A stretch of 64,000 nt of DNA from Micavibrio_B sp964399985 (GTDB taxonomy: Bacteria; Pseudomonadota; Alphaproteobacteria; Micavibrionales; Micavibrionaceae). The position numbers and the translations under genes are program-made. The stretch lies in the NCBI GenBank assembly GCA_964399985.1, contig CAYNRY010000003.1, positions 186,001 to 250,000 on the forward strand. Reading direction: 5' to 3'. A model generated the notes under the pieces. The model was not told where the DNA came from. It worked only from the letters and a program-made list of their open reading frames with translations, and ran no database searches. Shown here piece by piece: positions 40,390-48,495 of the stretch. Within the stretch, counting starts at the first letter, position 1, and the number at the start of each line of letters is the position of its first letter.

Positions 40390-42165
40390 ATGAAAACAGC
40401 CGAGAAACTTTCAGCTTTACGATCCAATTTGAAAAACCTTGGAGTGGACGGATTTATCGTTCCGCGCACGGATGAATACCAGAACGAATTCGTGCCGGAA
40501 TGTTTCGAGCGGCTCGCCTGGCTGACAGGGTTCACAGGGTCAGCAGGGTTTGCCGTGATCTTACCGGAAATCGCAGGTGTCTTGAGTGACGGGCGCTATA
40601 CCATCCAGCTTAAAAATCAGGTCGATCAAACTCTGTACGAGATTGGCGATTCTATAAAAGTTACATTAAGCGATTATCTTACGCATGAAGCTAAATCAGG
40701 TCAGGTGATTGGCTATGATGCCAAGCTGCACAGCCCGAAACAAATTCAGATGCTGGAAGCCAAGCTCAAAGAAAAGAGCATTACGCTGAAAGCGCTTGAT
40801 AAGAACCCGATTGATATCATCTGGGCGGATCGTCCGCCGGAGCCGATGGCAAAGGTCGAAATTTTCCCCGAGAAATATGCTGGCCGCAGCAGCGCCGAAA
40901 AACGTATGGCAATTGCACAGTTTATCAAAGACCAGGGCGCGAAGGCCTGCGTTATTACCTTGCCGGATTCTATTGCATGGCTATTGAATATCCGCGGCTC
41001 TGACGTGTCTCACAATCCGGTTGCGCTGTCTTATGCCCTGTTACATGACGATGGCCGCGCTGAATGGTTTATCTCCACGGAGAAAGTCAGCAGCGATGTT
41101 TTGCGCCATGCCGGAAATACGGTAGAAGTATTCGAGCCTGCTAAAATTGAAGAACGCTTGGCAATGCTGGCGGGTGACGATAAGCCTGTAATGATCGATC
41201 CGCAAAGGTCGTCCAAATATTTCTTCGATGTCCTAAAGAAGAATAAAATCATTATCCGCGAAGAAAAAGATCCTTGCATACTTCCCAAAGCCGTTAAAAC
41301 GACGGCAGAGCAGGAAGCGATGATTGCCGCGCATGTGCGTGACGGCGCGGCGGTCACGAAATTCCTTTACTGGCTAAGCAATAATGCGCAAGGCAAAACA
41401 GAGGTTGAGATCGCCGATCAATTGGAAGTTTTCCGCAAAGCCGATCCGATGCACCGCGATTCCAGTTTTGATACGATTTGCGGCTGGGCATCGAATGGGG
41501 CGATCGTCCATTACCGTGCTGAAGACAAATCCGCCGCGACGGTGAAAGGCAATGGACTTCTATTAATCGATAGCGGCGCACAATATGCCGACGGCACGAC
41601 CGATATCACGAGAACAATTGCGATTGGCACGCCTACAGATGAAATGAAGGACCGCTATACGCGTGTTTTAAAAGGTCATATTGCGCTGGCCTCTGCGCGG
41701 TTTCCGCAAGGCACGACCGGTGCGCAGCTCGATAGTCTGGCAAGGCAGGCGCTGTGGCAGGCAGGGCTCGATTACGCACATGGGACTGGTCATGGCGTTG
41801 GTTGTTATCTATCCGTTCATGAAGAGGCAGCGGGGATTTCACCGCGCGGTACGGAAGCAGTTTTACCGGGCATGATCATTTCCAACGAGCCGGGTTATTA
41901 CAAGGAAGGCGAATACGGCATTCGCATCGAAAACCTGATCTTATGCAATAAGACAGGAGATAAGACGGAAGATGGCCGCGATATGCTCTATTTCGAAACA
42001 TTGACGCTCGCGCCTATCGATCTTTCTATCGTGGATTTACGGCTTCTAACCGATAGCGAGCGCTGGTGGGTCAATGATTATCATTTCCGCGTTCGGGATG
42101 TTTTGTCGCCGACGCTGGAGCCTGCAGAGAAAAGCTGGCTGGATCAGGTTACGAAGTTTATTTAG
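40390..42165 (+). CDS. pepP: Xaa-Pro aminopeptidase, M24 family
   Basis: 591 residues: long N-terminal creatinase-type domain (residues 1-310) and a C-terminal pita-bread domain. Metal ligands and active-site motifs: LLIDSGAQYADGTTDITRTI (first two Asp), YAHGTGHGVGCYLSVHEE (His), MIISNEPGYYKEGEYGIRIE (Glu) and YFETLTLAPID (Glu). It removes N-terminal residues preceding proline in the cytosol. Length exceeds PepP of E. coli and matches the large eukaryotic-like Xaa-Pro aminopeptidases. Ends overlapping the convergent EAL gene by four bases. Confidence 0.93.
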   Translation: MKTAEKLSALRSNLKNLGVDGFIVPRTDEYQNEFVPECFERLAWLTGFTGSAGFAVILPEIAGVLSDGRYTIQLKNQVDQTLYEIGDSIKVTLSDYLTHEAKSGQVIGYDAKLHSPKQIQMLEAKLKEKSITLKALDKNPIDIIWADRPPEPMAKVEIFPEKYAGRSSAEKRMAIAQFIKDQGAKACVITLPDSIAWLLNIRGSDVSHNPVALSYALLHDDGRAEWFISTEKVSSDVLRHAGNTVEVFEPAKIEERLAMLAGDDKPVMIDPQRSSKYFFDVLKKNKIIIREEKDPCILPKAVKTTAEQEAMIAAHVRDGAAVTKFLYWLSNNAQGKTEVEIADQLEVFRKADPMHRDSSFDTICGWASNGAIVHYRAEDKSAATVKGNGLLLIDSGAQYADGTTDITRTIAIGTPTDEMKDRYTRVLKGHIALASARFPQGTTGAQLDSLARQALWQAGLDYAHGTGHGVGCYLSVHEEAAGISPRGTEAVLPGMIISNEPGYYKEGEYGIRIENLILCNKTGDKTEDGRDMLYFETLTLAPIDLSIVDLRLLTDSERWWVNDYHFRVRDVLSPTLEPAEKSWLDQVTKFI

Positions 42166-43814
42166 AATATCAGCTTCGGCAATATACCCGGCTCATCAAG
42201 CGGCTTTGCAAAGTAATAGCCTTGGCCATATTCAACCCCCATCGATTTAAGCATGGTGGCAAGTTCACGGGTTTCGACGCGTTCGGCGACGACCTGAATT
42301 CCCAGATCCTGACACATATGGACGAGGTTTTTGATCATCGCCTGATCACGCGGCGATTCCAAAATCGGCGTAACATATTGGCCGTCGATTTTTACCGCAT
42401 CGACATGGAGTTTTTGCAAATACTGGAAGGAAGCGGAGCCGGCACCGAAATCGTCGAGCGCGACTTTAAAGCCGTCATCCTGCAATGATTTGATAAATTC
42501 ATTTACCTGATCGAGATTTTTGATCTCGCTCGATTCCGTAATTTCAAAAATGATCTGTTTCGGGATATTGGTTTTTAAATGCGGCTCGAGCTTATAACGC
42601 AGTTTCGAAATAAAGCGTTTGTCCTGAACCGAAACGCCGGAGAGATTGACGGAAAGTTTAAGATTTTTGTCTTTTGCATTGAAGAGAAGATAATTCAAAA
42701 CGCGGCTGCAAATGGCGAGATCAAATTCAGTGCTAAGGCCGACATCCTCGATAAACTCGATGGCCTGAAAGGGAGATTTACCGTCTTCGAAGCGTACCAG
42801 GACTTCGTGATAGGCGACGGTTCCCTGCTTCAGGTCAATAATCGGCTGGAATTTCAGGTCGAAACGTTGCTGGTTGATGACGGTTTTGTAATGGGTGATA
42901 GACGCGGCGTTCTCCCCGAGAAAATCTTCAAATCCGCTTTTTAGGGAGGTGACGTCGAAATCCGCATCCCCCGAGCGGCTGGCGAATTTATTAATCGTAT
43001 AGACAATCGCCTTGGCCATTTCGTGTTCGGTTAAGGTGTCGTCGTCCATGTCTATCGTATGGGCTGTGGCCGTCAGGCCGACGCTGTCGGGGTCGCTTTC
43101 TGCAGCAGCTAATTCTAATTGCTCGCGGATTTGATCGGCGGAAACGCCTGCTTCATGGACAACGCCGTAGCGGCCATTATCAAGCATCGCGGCAGTTTTA
43201 CCGTCAGCGGCATAGGCGCGCAAAATGCCGGAAATATTTTCATTGAGCGAAGACCATTGCTCTGCGCCGATCTTCTTTTTGAAATCTTCCGTGCCGGGGA
43301 GGTCGATAAAAGTCATGCCAAGCTTGGCGCCGGATGTGTTGGCTGCATCCATGGCCGCTTGGGCGGCCTGAGCAAAATTGTCAGATGTCAAAAGCTCGGC
43401 TTGCGTGGTCGAGCTTCGGGCTTTCTCGGCGCTATTGATCAGATTCAAATGCGCCTTGGATAGCGTGAAATAAACATTGTTCGGATTGGTCGGCAGGCCA
43501 ATACCGCTCAGCATGGCGCTTCTATTCTGGTCCTTGCCGAGATCGTCGAGGCGGTCTTTGAGATTGACCATGATCGGACCAAATCGCTGGCCGGGCTTGT
43601 ACCGGGTTTTAAGTGCCTTGATCAGCGCATGGTCACGCGGAGCGAAGATATTCAGGAAGTCTGAACCGGTCAGGCTGTCTTCCCCCAAGCTTTTAGTAGC
43701 ACCGGCGGAAAACAGGATTTTAAAGCTCTTTAAGTCGACCTCAATCAAGATATCGGCGTTTGCGAAGGCAAAGCCGATAAATTTATCGCGTTGTTCTGTG
43801 AGGTTCGAGGACAT
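42162..43814 (-). CDS. EAL-domain protein with degenerate GGDEF, c-di-GMP phosphodiesterase
   Basis: 550 residues, soluble. Residues 1-120 are PAS-like (ILIEVDLKSFKILFSAGATK). A middle region around 130-260 looks like a GGDEF fold whose signature is lost (LDNGRYGVVHEAG where GGDEF should be). The C-terminal EAL domain keeps its catalytic residues: EVLVRFED in the EAL position, SVNLSG, IFEITESSE, VALDDFGAGSASF, AVKIDGQ, VVAERVET and GVEYGQGYYFAKPL. So it probably hydrolyses c-di-GMP in response to an N-terminal signal. First motif E-V-L is a usual active variant. Convergent with pepP. Confidence 0.88.
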   Translation of the reverse strand: MSSNLTEQRDKFIGFAFANADILIEVDLKSFKILFSAGATKSLGEDSLTGSDFLNIFAPRDHALIKALKTRYKPGQRFGPIMVNLKDRLDDLGKDQNRSAMLSGIGLPTNPNNVYFTLSKAHLNLINSAEKARSSTTQAELLTSDNFAQAAQAAMDAANTSGAKLGMTFIDLPGTEDFKKKIGAEQWSSLNENISGILRAYAADGKTAAMLDNGRYGVVHEAGVSADQIREQLELAAAESDPDSVGLTATAHTIDMDDDTLTEHEMAKAIVYTINKFASRSGDADFDVTSLKSGFEDFLGENAASITHYKTVINQQRFDLKFQPIIDLKQGTVAYHEVLVRFEDGKSPFQAIEFIEDVGLSTEFDLAICSRVLNYLLFNAKDKNLKLSVNLSGVSVQDKRFISKLRYKLEPHLKTNIPKQIIFEITESSEIKNLDQVNEFIKSLQDDGFKVALDDFGAGSASFQYLQKLHVDAVKIDGQYVTPILESPRDQAMIKNLVHMCQDLGIQVVAERVETRELATMLKSMGVEYGQGYYFAKPLDEPGILPKLIF

Positions 43815-44035
43815 AACCGGATAAGTTTATCCCTAAATGGTAAAGAAAATCAGCATGCGATATGAAAATATCTCTCAGTTTGCTCGTATATTTTTAAGAG
43901 CATCACACAGAGGACACGGAGTTTTTCACAAAGAACATGAAGTAGAGAAACACTCTAAACTCTGCGTTGAAATTAACTTTTAACTAGTTTGAACGTCATT
44001 CTAACTACTTTGAACGTCGCGTTTTTTAGACAGGG
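43815..44035. other. Intergenic spacer with CACAGAG-type repeat remnants
   Basis: AT-rich region without a gene. It contains CACAGAGGACACGGAG at about 43909-43924, resembling degraded copies of dispersed repeats, and just before the candidate 6S RNA a tandem pair AACTANTTTGAACGTC (see the direct-repeat entry). No clear promoter hexamers were found. Confidence 0.5.
43982..44018 (+). repeat. Two direct repeats AACTANTTTGAACGTC, period 21
   Basis: Copies at 43982-43997 and 44003-44018 differ at a single position and are spaced exactly two helical turns apart, as expected for an operator or paired promoter elements just upstream of the candidate 6S RNA. Confidence 0.5.
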
Positions 44036-44209
44036 TAGTTTTTTACCGCAGAGATGCAGGAGTCAACCGGGGACGGATGCCTGTTTTTTCAACGCGCGCA
44101 AGCGCGAAGGCGGGGGGCAGGCATGCGAGGGATGGGTTGATGATGCTGGTCCCCGCCGTTCACCTTGGGGATGGCCGAAAAACGGCGTGGCTTTTCAGGA
44201 TAAAACCTA
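44036..44209 (+). ncRNA. ssrS: Candidate 6S RNA
   Basis: About 170 bases of unusually GC-rich, structured sequence inside an AT-rich gap. Ends pair imperfectly (44036-44047 with 44198-44209), as in the 6S closing stem. An inner apical hairpin ATGCCTG (44077-44083) pairs with CAGGCAT (44118-44124) and carries a CGCGC-GCAA-GCGCG stem-loop. On the 3' side CGCCGTT (44154-44160) pairs with AACGGCG (44181-44187). The sequence GGGTTGATGATG...GTCCCCGCCGTTCACCTTG recalls the strand of the central bubble in alphaproteobacterial 6S RNAs as I remember them, and TTCACCTTG also occurs in E. coli 6S. 6S RNA binds sigma-70 RNA polymerase as a promoter mimic. A different structured RNA is possible. Confidence 0.5.
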
Positions 44210-44248
44210 ACGCTTAAATATAGGACTAAATTCCTTTTATGTCAATAT

Positions 44249-44277
44249 AAAAAAGCCGCTTGTGACAGCGGCTTTTT
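44249..44277. terminator. Bidirectional terminator between candidate 6S RNA and rpsU
   Basis: Stem AGCCGCT (44254-44260) with AGCGGCT (44267-44273), extended by A/T runs on both sides, loop of six bases. It follows rpsU on the minus strand and the RNA gene on the plus strand. Confidence 0.85.
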
Positions 44278-44298
44278 AGAAAACGTTAAGATATAGGC

Positions 44299-44505
44299 TT
44301 AAAACCCGTCGCGTTCTTTGCGTTTGCGATCGAGTTTGCGCCAGCGACGAACAGCTTCAGACTTTTCGCGCTTCTTCTTCTCGGATGGCTTTTCGAAGTC
44401 ACGACGTAATTTCATCTCTCTGAACATGCCTTCACGTTGCATCTTTTTCTTCAATGCGCGAAGAGCCTGTTCGACGTTATTGTCGCGTACACTTACACTA
44501 ACCAC
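44299..44505 (-). CDS. rpsU: 30S ribosomal protein bS21
   Basis: 68 residues with a GTG start at 44505 (AAAGGGGTG upstream). The sequence VSVRDNNVEQALRALKKKMQ then REGMFREMKLRRDF followed by a Lys/Arg-rich tail is typical of S21 proteins; it sits at the 30S platform near the anti-Shine-Dalgarno sequence. It is a separate unit followed by the terminator. Confidence 0.97.
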   Translation of the reverse strand: MVSVSVRDNNVEQALRALKKKMQREGMFREMKLRRDFEKPSEKKKREKSEAVRRWRKLDRKRKERDGF

Positions 44506-44652
44506 TCGGAATCACCCCTTTCAAGGATGTTAAAATTGAAATTTAAGTCGCATTCGTATATCATCAGTTTTAGAAAATACAAACATAATAAGAAATATTA
44601 ACTGTTTAATATGGATTTTTCCATATTATAATGAAGGTAAGAGGGTTAGTGC

Positions 44653-45759
44653 ATGCCAGGTGGAAAAGGTCCAGGTTTTGGAAATAAGAGAAGTTTTGGT
44701 GATGTGGTGGGGGGGATCGTAGATCGCTTTAGAGGAAGAATTACCCCGGGAGCCGACGGCCCTGTTTATCACAATGGCGGCTGGAGCGGCGGAAAACGCG
44801 GTATCCAGGGCAATGACGGTTTGCGCCGTGAATTAAATATCGGCGGCGTTAGTCTCGGTGAGATTACGACCGATGGAAACGGAGTCAGAGTCAGAGCGGG
44901 GCAGGATGTACGCCAAGTTCAGCGGGGCTTCGATGTAACAACCCAGCAGATCAGAGATACGGCACAAGGCATCGATGACATTAAGACAGGCCGTTATGAT
45001 GTAGGCCGTGCCGAATATCGCGATGAGCCAAGAGATACGTCAAGAAGAGGGAAGCGCAATAGCGGTCCCGAGCAGTATGAACAAGACTATTTAAGACAGA
45101 GCGGCGAGATCGCGCCGGATGATGCGGCCCCGCAGGTGACAAAACCGCCTGTAACGCCAAAGGAACTGGAAGCCGCTCAACAACAAGGGGGCGCGTTTAG
45201 ACCTGCTCCTTCGGCCACGGAGGTACGGACAACGGATGTTCCGGCTTCGGGAGCCGCTCAAACATCTGAAGTGCAGGTGCAAACAGGAGCAGGAACTGTT
45301 GCAATTCCAAAGGATAATCCTTCAGGCGCAAAATTCGAACCGGCAAAACCGGCAACGCAAATAGCTGGAATTGAAATTAAATCCGGCGAACCGTTCACGA
45401 CGGAAATGGCGAATAAATTGTCTGTGCATGGAATTTATGCGGAAACGCGTGTCGGGCAGCAAGGTGATGCAACAAAGAATATTCTTTCTGACGCTAAAGG
45501 TAACATTATTGGCGGTTATACCAGTAACGCCGATGGCAGCAGTCAAAATCTGATTAGTCGTGAAGATTTGGCAACGCAATTGGCGGCTATGGGGAAAGAT
45601 ATTGGTTCGATGGAAAAAGGCATTCGCATGGCGCGGGGCATAGATGCGGATGGCGTCAAGCTTGCAGCAACAAATGCTCCTCCTCCTGCTGTCGATCCGT
45701 TAACGAAGTCGAATAATCTTGCGTTGAACGCGGCTCCGCCAACTACAGGAATGGGCTGA
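44653..45759 (+). CDS. Unknown Gly-rich/disordered protein, 368 aa
   Basis: Begins MPGGKGPGFGNKRSFGDVV after a GAGGG ribosome site. Residues 40-100 hold a compact Gly-rich stretch (GGVSLGEITTDGNGVRVRAG). The middle is a disordered Pro/Gln/Ala linker (TPKELEAAQQQGGAF). The C-terminal part reads TKNILSDAKGNIIGGYTS, then NLISREDLATQLAAMGKDIG, which has a turn-strand and helix layout seen in the other large unknown proteins here (e.g. the 253-aa duplicated one). No signal peptide. Function unknown. Ends in a strong terminator and a cluster of repeats. Confidence 0.55.
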   Translation: MPGGKGPGFGNKRSFGDVVGGIVDRFRGRITPGADGPVYHNGGWSGGKRGIQGNDGLRRELNIGGVSLGEITTDGNGVRVRAGQDVRQVQRGFDVTTQQIRDTAQGIDDIKTGRYDVGRAEYRDEPRDTSRRGKRNSGPEQYEQDYLRQSGEIAPDDAAPQVTKPPVTPKELEAAQQQGGAFRPAPSATEVRTTDVPASGAAQTSEVQVQTGAGTVAIPKDNPSGAKFEPAKPATQIAGIEIKSGEPFTTEMANKLSVHGIYAETRVGQQGDATKNILSDAKGNIIGGYTSNADGSSQNLISREDLATQLAAMGKDIGSMEKGIRMARGIDADGVKLAATNAPPPAVDPLTKSNNLALNAAPPTTGMG

Positions 45760-45774
45760 TCTAAAGCATTTTTT

Positions 45775-45800
45775 AAAAACGAGGCTTCTGCCTCGTTTTT
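45775..45800 (+). terminator. Rho-independent terminator
   Basis: AAAAACGAGGC/GCCTCGTTTTT stem, loop TTCT, T run downstream; 15 bases after the 368-aa gene. Confidence 0.9.
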
Positions 45801-45803
45801 TTT

Positions 45804-45975
45804 ATCCCTGCTTCCGCAGGGATGACGGAAGTTATGAATCATAATTCATTATAATCGTCATGCCTGCGAAAGCAGGCATTTCTTTTTGTGGTTTCAATTT
45901 ATTTGTCATTCCGGCGAAAGCCGGAATCCAGTGGGTGAGGCAAATATCTGGATCCCGATTTTCATCGGGATGACG
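45804..45975. repeat. Cluster of four GTCATNCC palindromic repeats
   Basis: Hairpin units at 45804-45826, 45857-45880, 45905-45932 and 45948-45975. Each is a GTCATNCC...GGNATNAC-type palindrome with its own compensating stem bases (CCCTG/CAGGG, CCTGC/GCAGG, CCGGC/GCCGG, CCCGAT/ATCGGG). The last two face each other with CCAGTG/CTGGAT sides, like a complete element. Covers the whole gap between the 368-aa gene and yejF. Confidence 0.8.
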
Positions 45976-45985
45976 TCTGGGTTAT

Positions 45986-47620
45986 CTATCCAGCCTTCGC
46001 CGTTTTTAAATGCATCGCCGCTTCGAGAAGGGCTTTGGTATAGGCGGTTTTAGGATTGCCGAAGATTTTCGCTGCCGGGCCGCTTTCAACCTCGATACCG
46101 TCTTTCATCACCATCACATCATGGGCTAGGGCTTTGACGACGCGCAAATCATGGCTGATGAACAGATAGGATAGTTTATAACGTTCCTGAAGATCGCGCA
46201 GAAGATCGACGATTTGCGCCTGTACGGATACATCGAGCGCGGAAGTGGGTTCATCGAGAATCAAAAGCTTCGGATGCAGGACAAGGGCGCGGGCGATGGA
46301 GATTCTCTGGCGCTGGCCGCCGGAGAATTCATGCGGATAGCGGTGGCGCGTTTCGGGGTCTAAGCGCACGTCTTTAAGGGCTTCGACGACAAGCGCATCG
46401 CGGTCGGCAGCTTTTAAATCCTTGCGGTGGACTTCGAGCCCTTCACCGATAATCTGGGCGACGCTCATGCGCGGCGAGAGCGAACCAAACGGGTCCTGAA
46501 AGACGATCTGCATATCGGCACGAAGGGTGCGAAGGTCGTCGCCTTTGATATCGGAGATATCTTTACCATTAAAATTTACCTGTCCTTCGGACGAGGTGAG
46601 TTTAAGCAGGGCGAGGCCGAGCGTGGTTTTACCGGAGCCGGATTCACCGACAACGCCGAGCGTTTGCTGTTCTCTGATTGTAAAGGATACATCGTCAACG
46701 GCTTTGACGTAGGAGAGCGGTTTGCCGAAGAACGTCTTTTTGCCCGGAAACCAGACTTTGAGATTTTTGGCTTCGATAAGAACAGGCGCATTTTGATTGG
46801 CGGGCGTCGTATTTCCTTTCGGCTGCGCGGCAAGGAGCATTTTCGTATAGTCATGCGCTGGCGCGGCAAAAAGATCGGCCTTCGATTTTTGTTCGACAAT
46901 CTCGCCGTTTTTCATGACGCAGACTTTATCGGCCATTTTCTCGACGATTTTCAAATCGTGCGTAATAATAAGGAGCGCCATGCCAAGGCGCTTTTTCAAA
47001 TCATCGAGAAGCTCAAGGATTTGTGCCTGAATAGTGACGTCGAGCGCGGTGGTCGGCTCGTCCGCTATAAGAAGCTCTGGATCGTTGGCGAGCGCCATAG
47101 CGATCATCACGCGCTGTCTCTGGCCGCCGGAAAGCTGGTGCGGATAGGCATTCAAGCGGTCTTTGAGTTTGGGCAGGCCAACGAGTTCAAGGAGTTCGAG
47201 AACACGGGCGCGCACGGCAGTCTTCGACATTTTTTTATGCAGCAGGATGACTTCGGAAATCTGGCGCTCGATCGTGTGCAGGGGATTAAGCGAGGTCAGC
47301 GGTTCCTGAAAGATCATCCCTATTTGCGAGCCGCGAAAGCTGCGCAGTTTTTTTTCGGATAGGCCAACGAGTTCTTCGCCGTTGAATTTGATCGAGCCGT
47401 TCGGGTGGCTCGCCAAAGGGTAGGGCAAAAGCTGGAGTAGCGACAAGGCGGTCACCGATTTGCCGGAGCCGGATTCGCCAACAAGCGCAAGGGTTTCGCC
47501 TTTCTCTATCGAAAAGGACACATGTTTGACAGCGTCGAAATTCCCGCCGGGCGTTTTAAAGCGGACGGAGAGATCAGAGACGCTGAGGAGCGGGGAAGGA
47601 GATGACGCGGTTTGGTTCAT
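45986..47620 (-). CDS. yejF: Peptide ABC transporter, fused two-domain ATPase (YejF-like)
   Basis: About 544 residues from ATG 47620. Contains two complete ABC ATPase domains: first GESGSGKSVTALSLLQLLPY, signature HQLSGGQRQRVMIAMAL, Walker B LLIADEPTTALDV; second GESGSGKTTLGLALL, HEFSGGQRQRISIARAL and LLILDEPTSALDV. This fused form energises YejB/YejE permeases, importing peptides such as microcin C. The start overlaps the 3' end of the upstream acetyltransferase gene by about 46 bases; a start three codons upstream is also possible. It stands about 3 kb from yejE and yejB. Confidence 0.92.
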   Translation of the reverse strand: MNQTASSPSPLLSVSDLSVRFKTPGGNFDAVKHVSFSIEKGETLALVGESGSGKSVTALSLLQLLPYPLASHPNGSIKFNGEELVGLSEKKLRSFRGSQIGMIFQEPLTSLNPLHTIERQISEVILLHKKMSKTAVRARVLELLELVGLPKLKDRLNAYPHQLSGGQRQRVMIAMALANDPELLIADEPTTALDVTIQAQILELLDDLKKRLGMALLIITHDLKIVEKMADKVCVMKNGEIVEQKSKADLFAAPAHDYTKMLLAAQPKGNTTPANQNAPVLIEAKNLKVWFPGKKTFFGKPLSYVKAVDDVSFTIREQQTLGVVGESGSGKTTLGLALLKLTSSEGQVNFNGKDISDIKGDDLRTLRADMQIVFQDPFGSLSPRMSVAQIIGEGLEVHRKDLKAADRDALVVEALKDVRLDPETRHRYPHEFSGGQRQRISIARALVLHPKLLILDEPTSALDVSVQAQIVDLLRDLQERYKLSYLFISHDLRVVKALAHDVMVMKDGIEVESGPAAKIFGNPKTAYTKALLEAAMHLKTAKAG

Positions 47621-48224
47621 AGCCTTCATTAAATACAGGAAGTTCCTTTGGTGCAATACCGGTCAGACTTTTCCGGTAATAAGTGACCGCATAACCTTTT
47701 ACAGGGTCTTCACCGTGAATCCGGTCTTCAAAACCTGCATCTTTGAAACGCTTTGAGCTTCTGGCATTTTCGTCGGATACTTTTGCCCATACGCCCATAA
47801 GCTTGCCGGCAGCATATTGCAGGGCGTGATGAAGGAGGGGCTCCATTTGCCCTGAATATCCAGAGGCTGTCGCGACCGAGCTTATAATGGCTGTATCACA
47901 TTCCTTAACGGATTGCGGGTAATTGGCCAGTTTGGGGTTGGCGTCGCTGCCTTCCGATGGCGTGATAAGCAGAACGGCGGCTATCTTGCCTGTTTTTTTG
48001 TCGATACTGCCCAGCACGGGGAAACCGCGGCTGTGATGGTTATACAGATCGGATAAAGATTGCGGCTTGATAAAATGTCTTTCATTTTCCGGCAGCGCTT
48101 CGCGCACATCTTCCAGAATTTTGACCACTTCGCCGAAAGCAGATTTTACCAGTAAGCAGGTTTCAAATTGATCGGGATGGTAGGGAATAGAGGCCGTTTT
48201 TACAGCTAAAGCAGATTGAGTCAT
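47574..48224 (-). CDS. GNAT-like acetyltransferase
   Basis: 216 residues. The C-terminal half follows the GNAT plan: AAVLLITPSEGSD, then IISSVATASGYSGQMEPLLH with a helix after the turn, then KLMGVWAKVSDENARSSKRF and KDAGFEDRI, the usual N-x-R-s-x-x-f-x-x-x-G-F motif. The acetyl-CoA loop GYSGQME is a variant of Q-x-x-G-x-G/A. N-terminal half unrecognised. Overlaps yejF. Confidence 0.65.
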   Translation of the reverse strand: MTQSALAVKTASIPYHPDQFETCLLVKSAFGEVVKILEDVREALPENERHFIKPQSLSDLYNHHSRGFPVLGSIDKKTGKIAAVLLITPSEGSDANPKLANYPQSVKECDTAIISSVATASGYSGQMEPLLHHALQYAAGKLMGVWAKVSDENARSSKRFKDAGFEDRIHGEDPVKGYAVTYYRKSLTGIAPKELPVFNEGYEPNRVISFPAPQRL

Positions 48225-48495
48225 TTGAAGTTACTTTCCGTTCGGGACATTTATGGCCCTGTCAAAATTCAAAGATTTTTGGATTTTGCGGAAAGGTGAC
48301 GCTCAGACGAGGGTGAGCTTTACCGCTGCCATTACCGGCAGGGTCTACGTCGTGAAATAATCAGATGTTCGTGAAACCAGATATCATGATCCATGGACAT
48401 AAAATAAACCGCTTTTCTTTTTAATTGCAATGAAATATTGACAGAACACCGTAAAGATGTCAAGAATTATGGCAATTATGAATAGAGAGTGTTTA

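Noticed and set aside
44036..44209. tmRNA, SRP RNA or RNase P RNA as identity of the structured region
   Set aside because: None of the invariant sequences (GGTTCGA of tmRNA acceptor, GGAAGGAAGCAG-type SRP loop, GAGGAAAGTCC of RNase P) is present.
45804..45975. CRISPR array
   Set aside because: Repeats are palindromic, diverge in their stems, and have irregular spacing without unique spacers.
48253..48360. A 35-codon plus-strand frame before argB
   Set aside because: Clean start and stop, but no good ribosome site and no recognisable product; could be chance in a 270-base gap.
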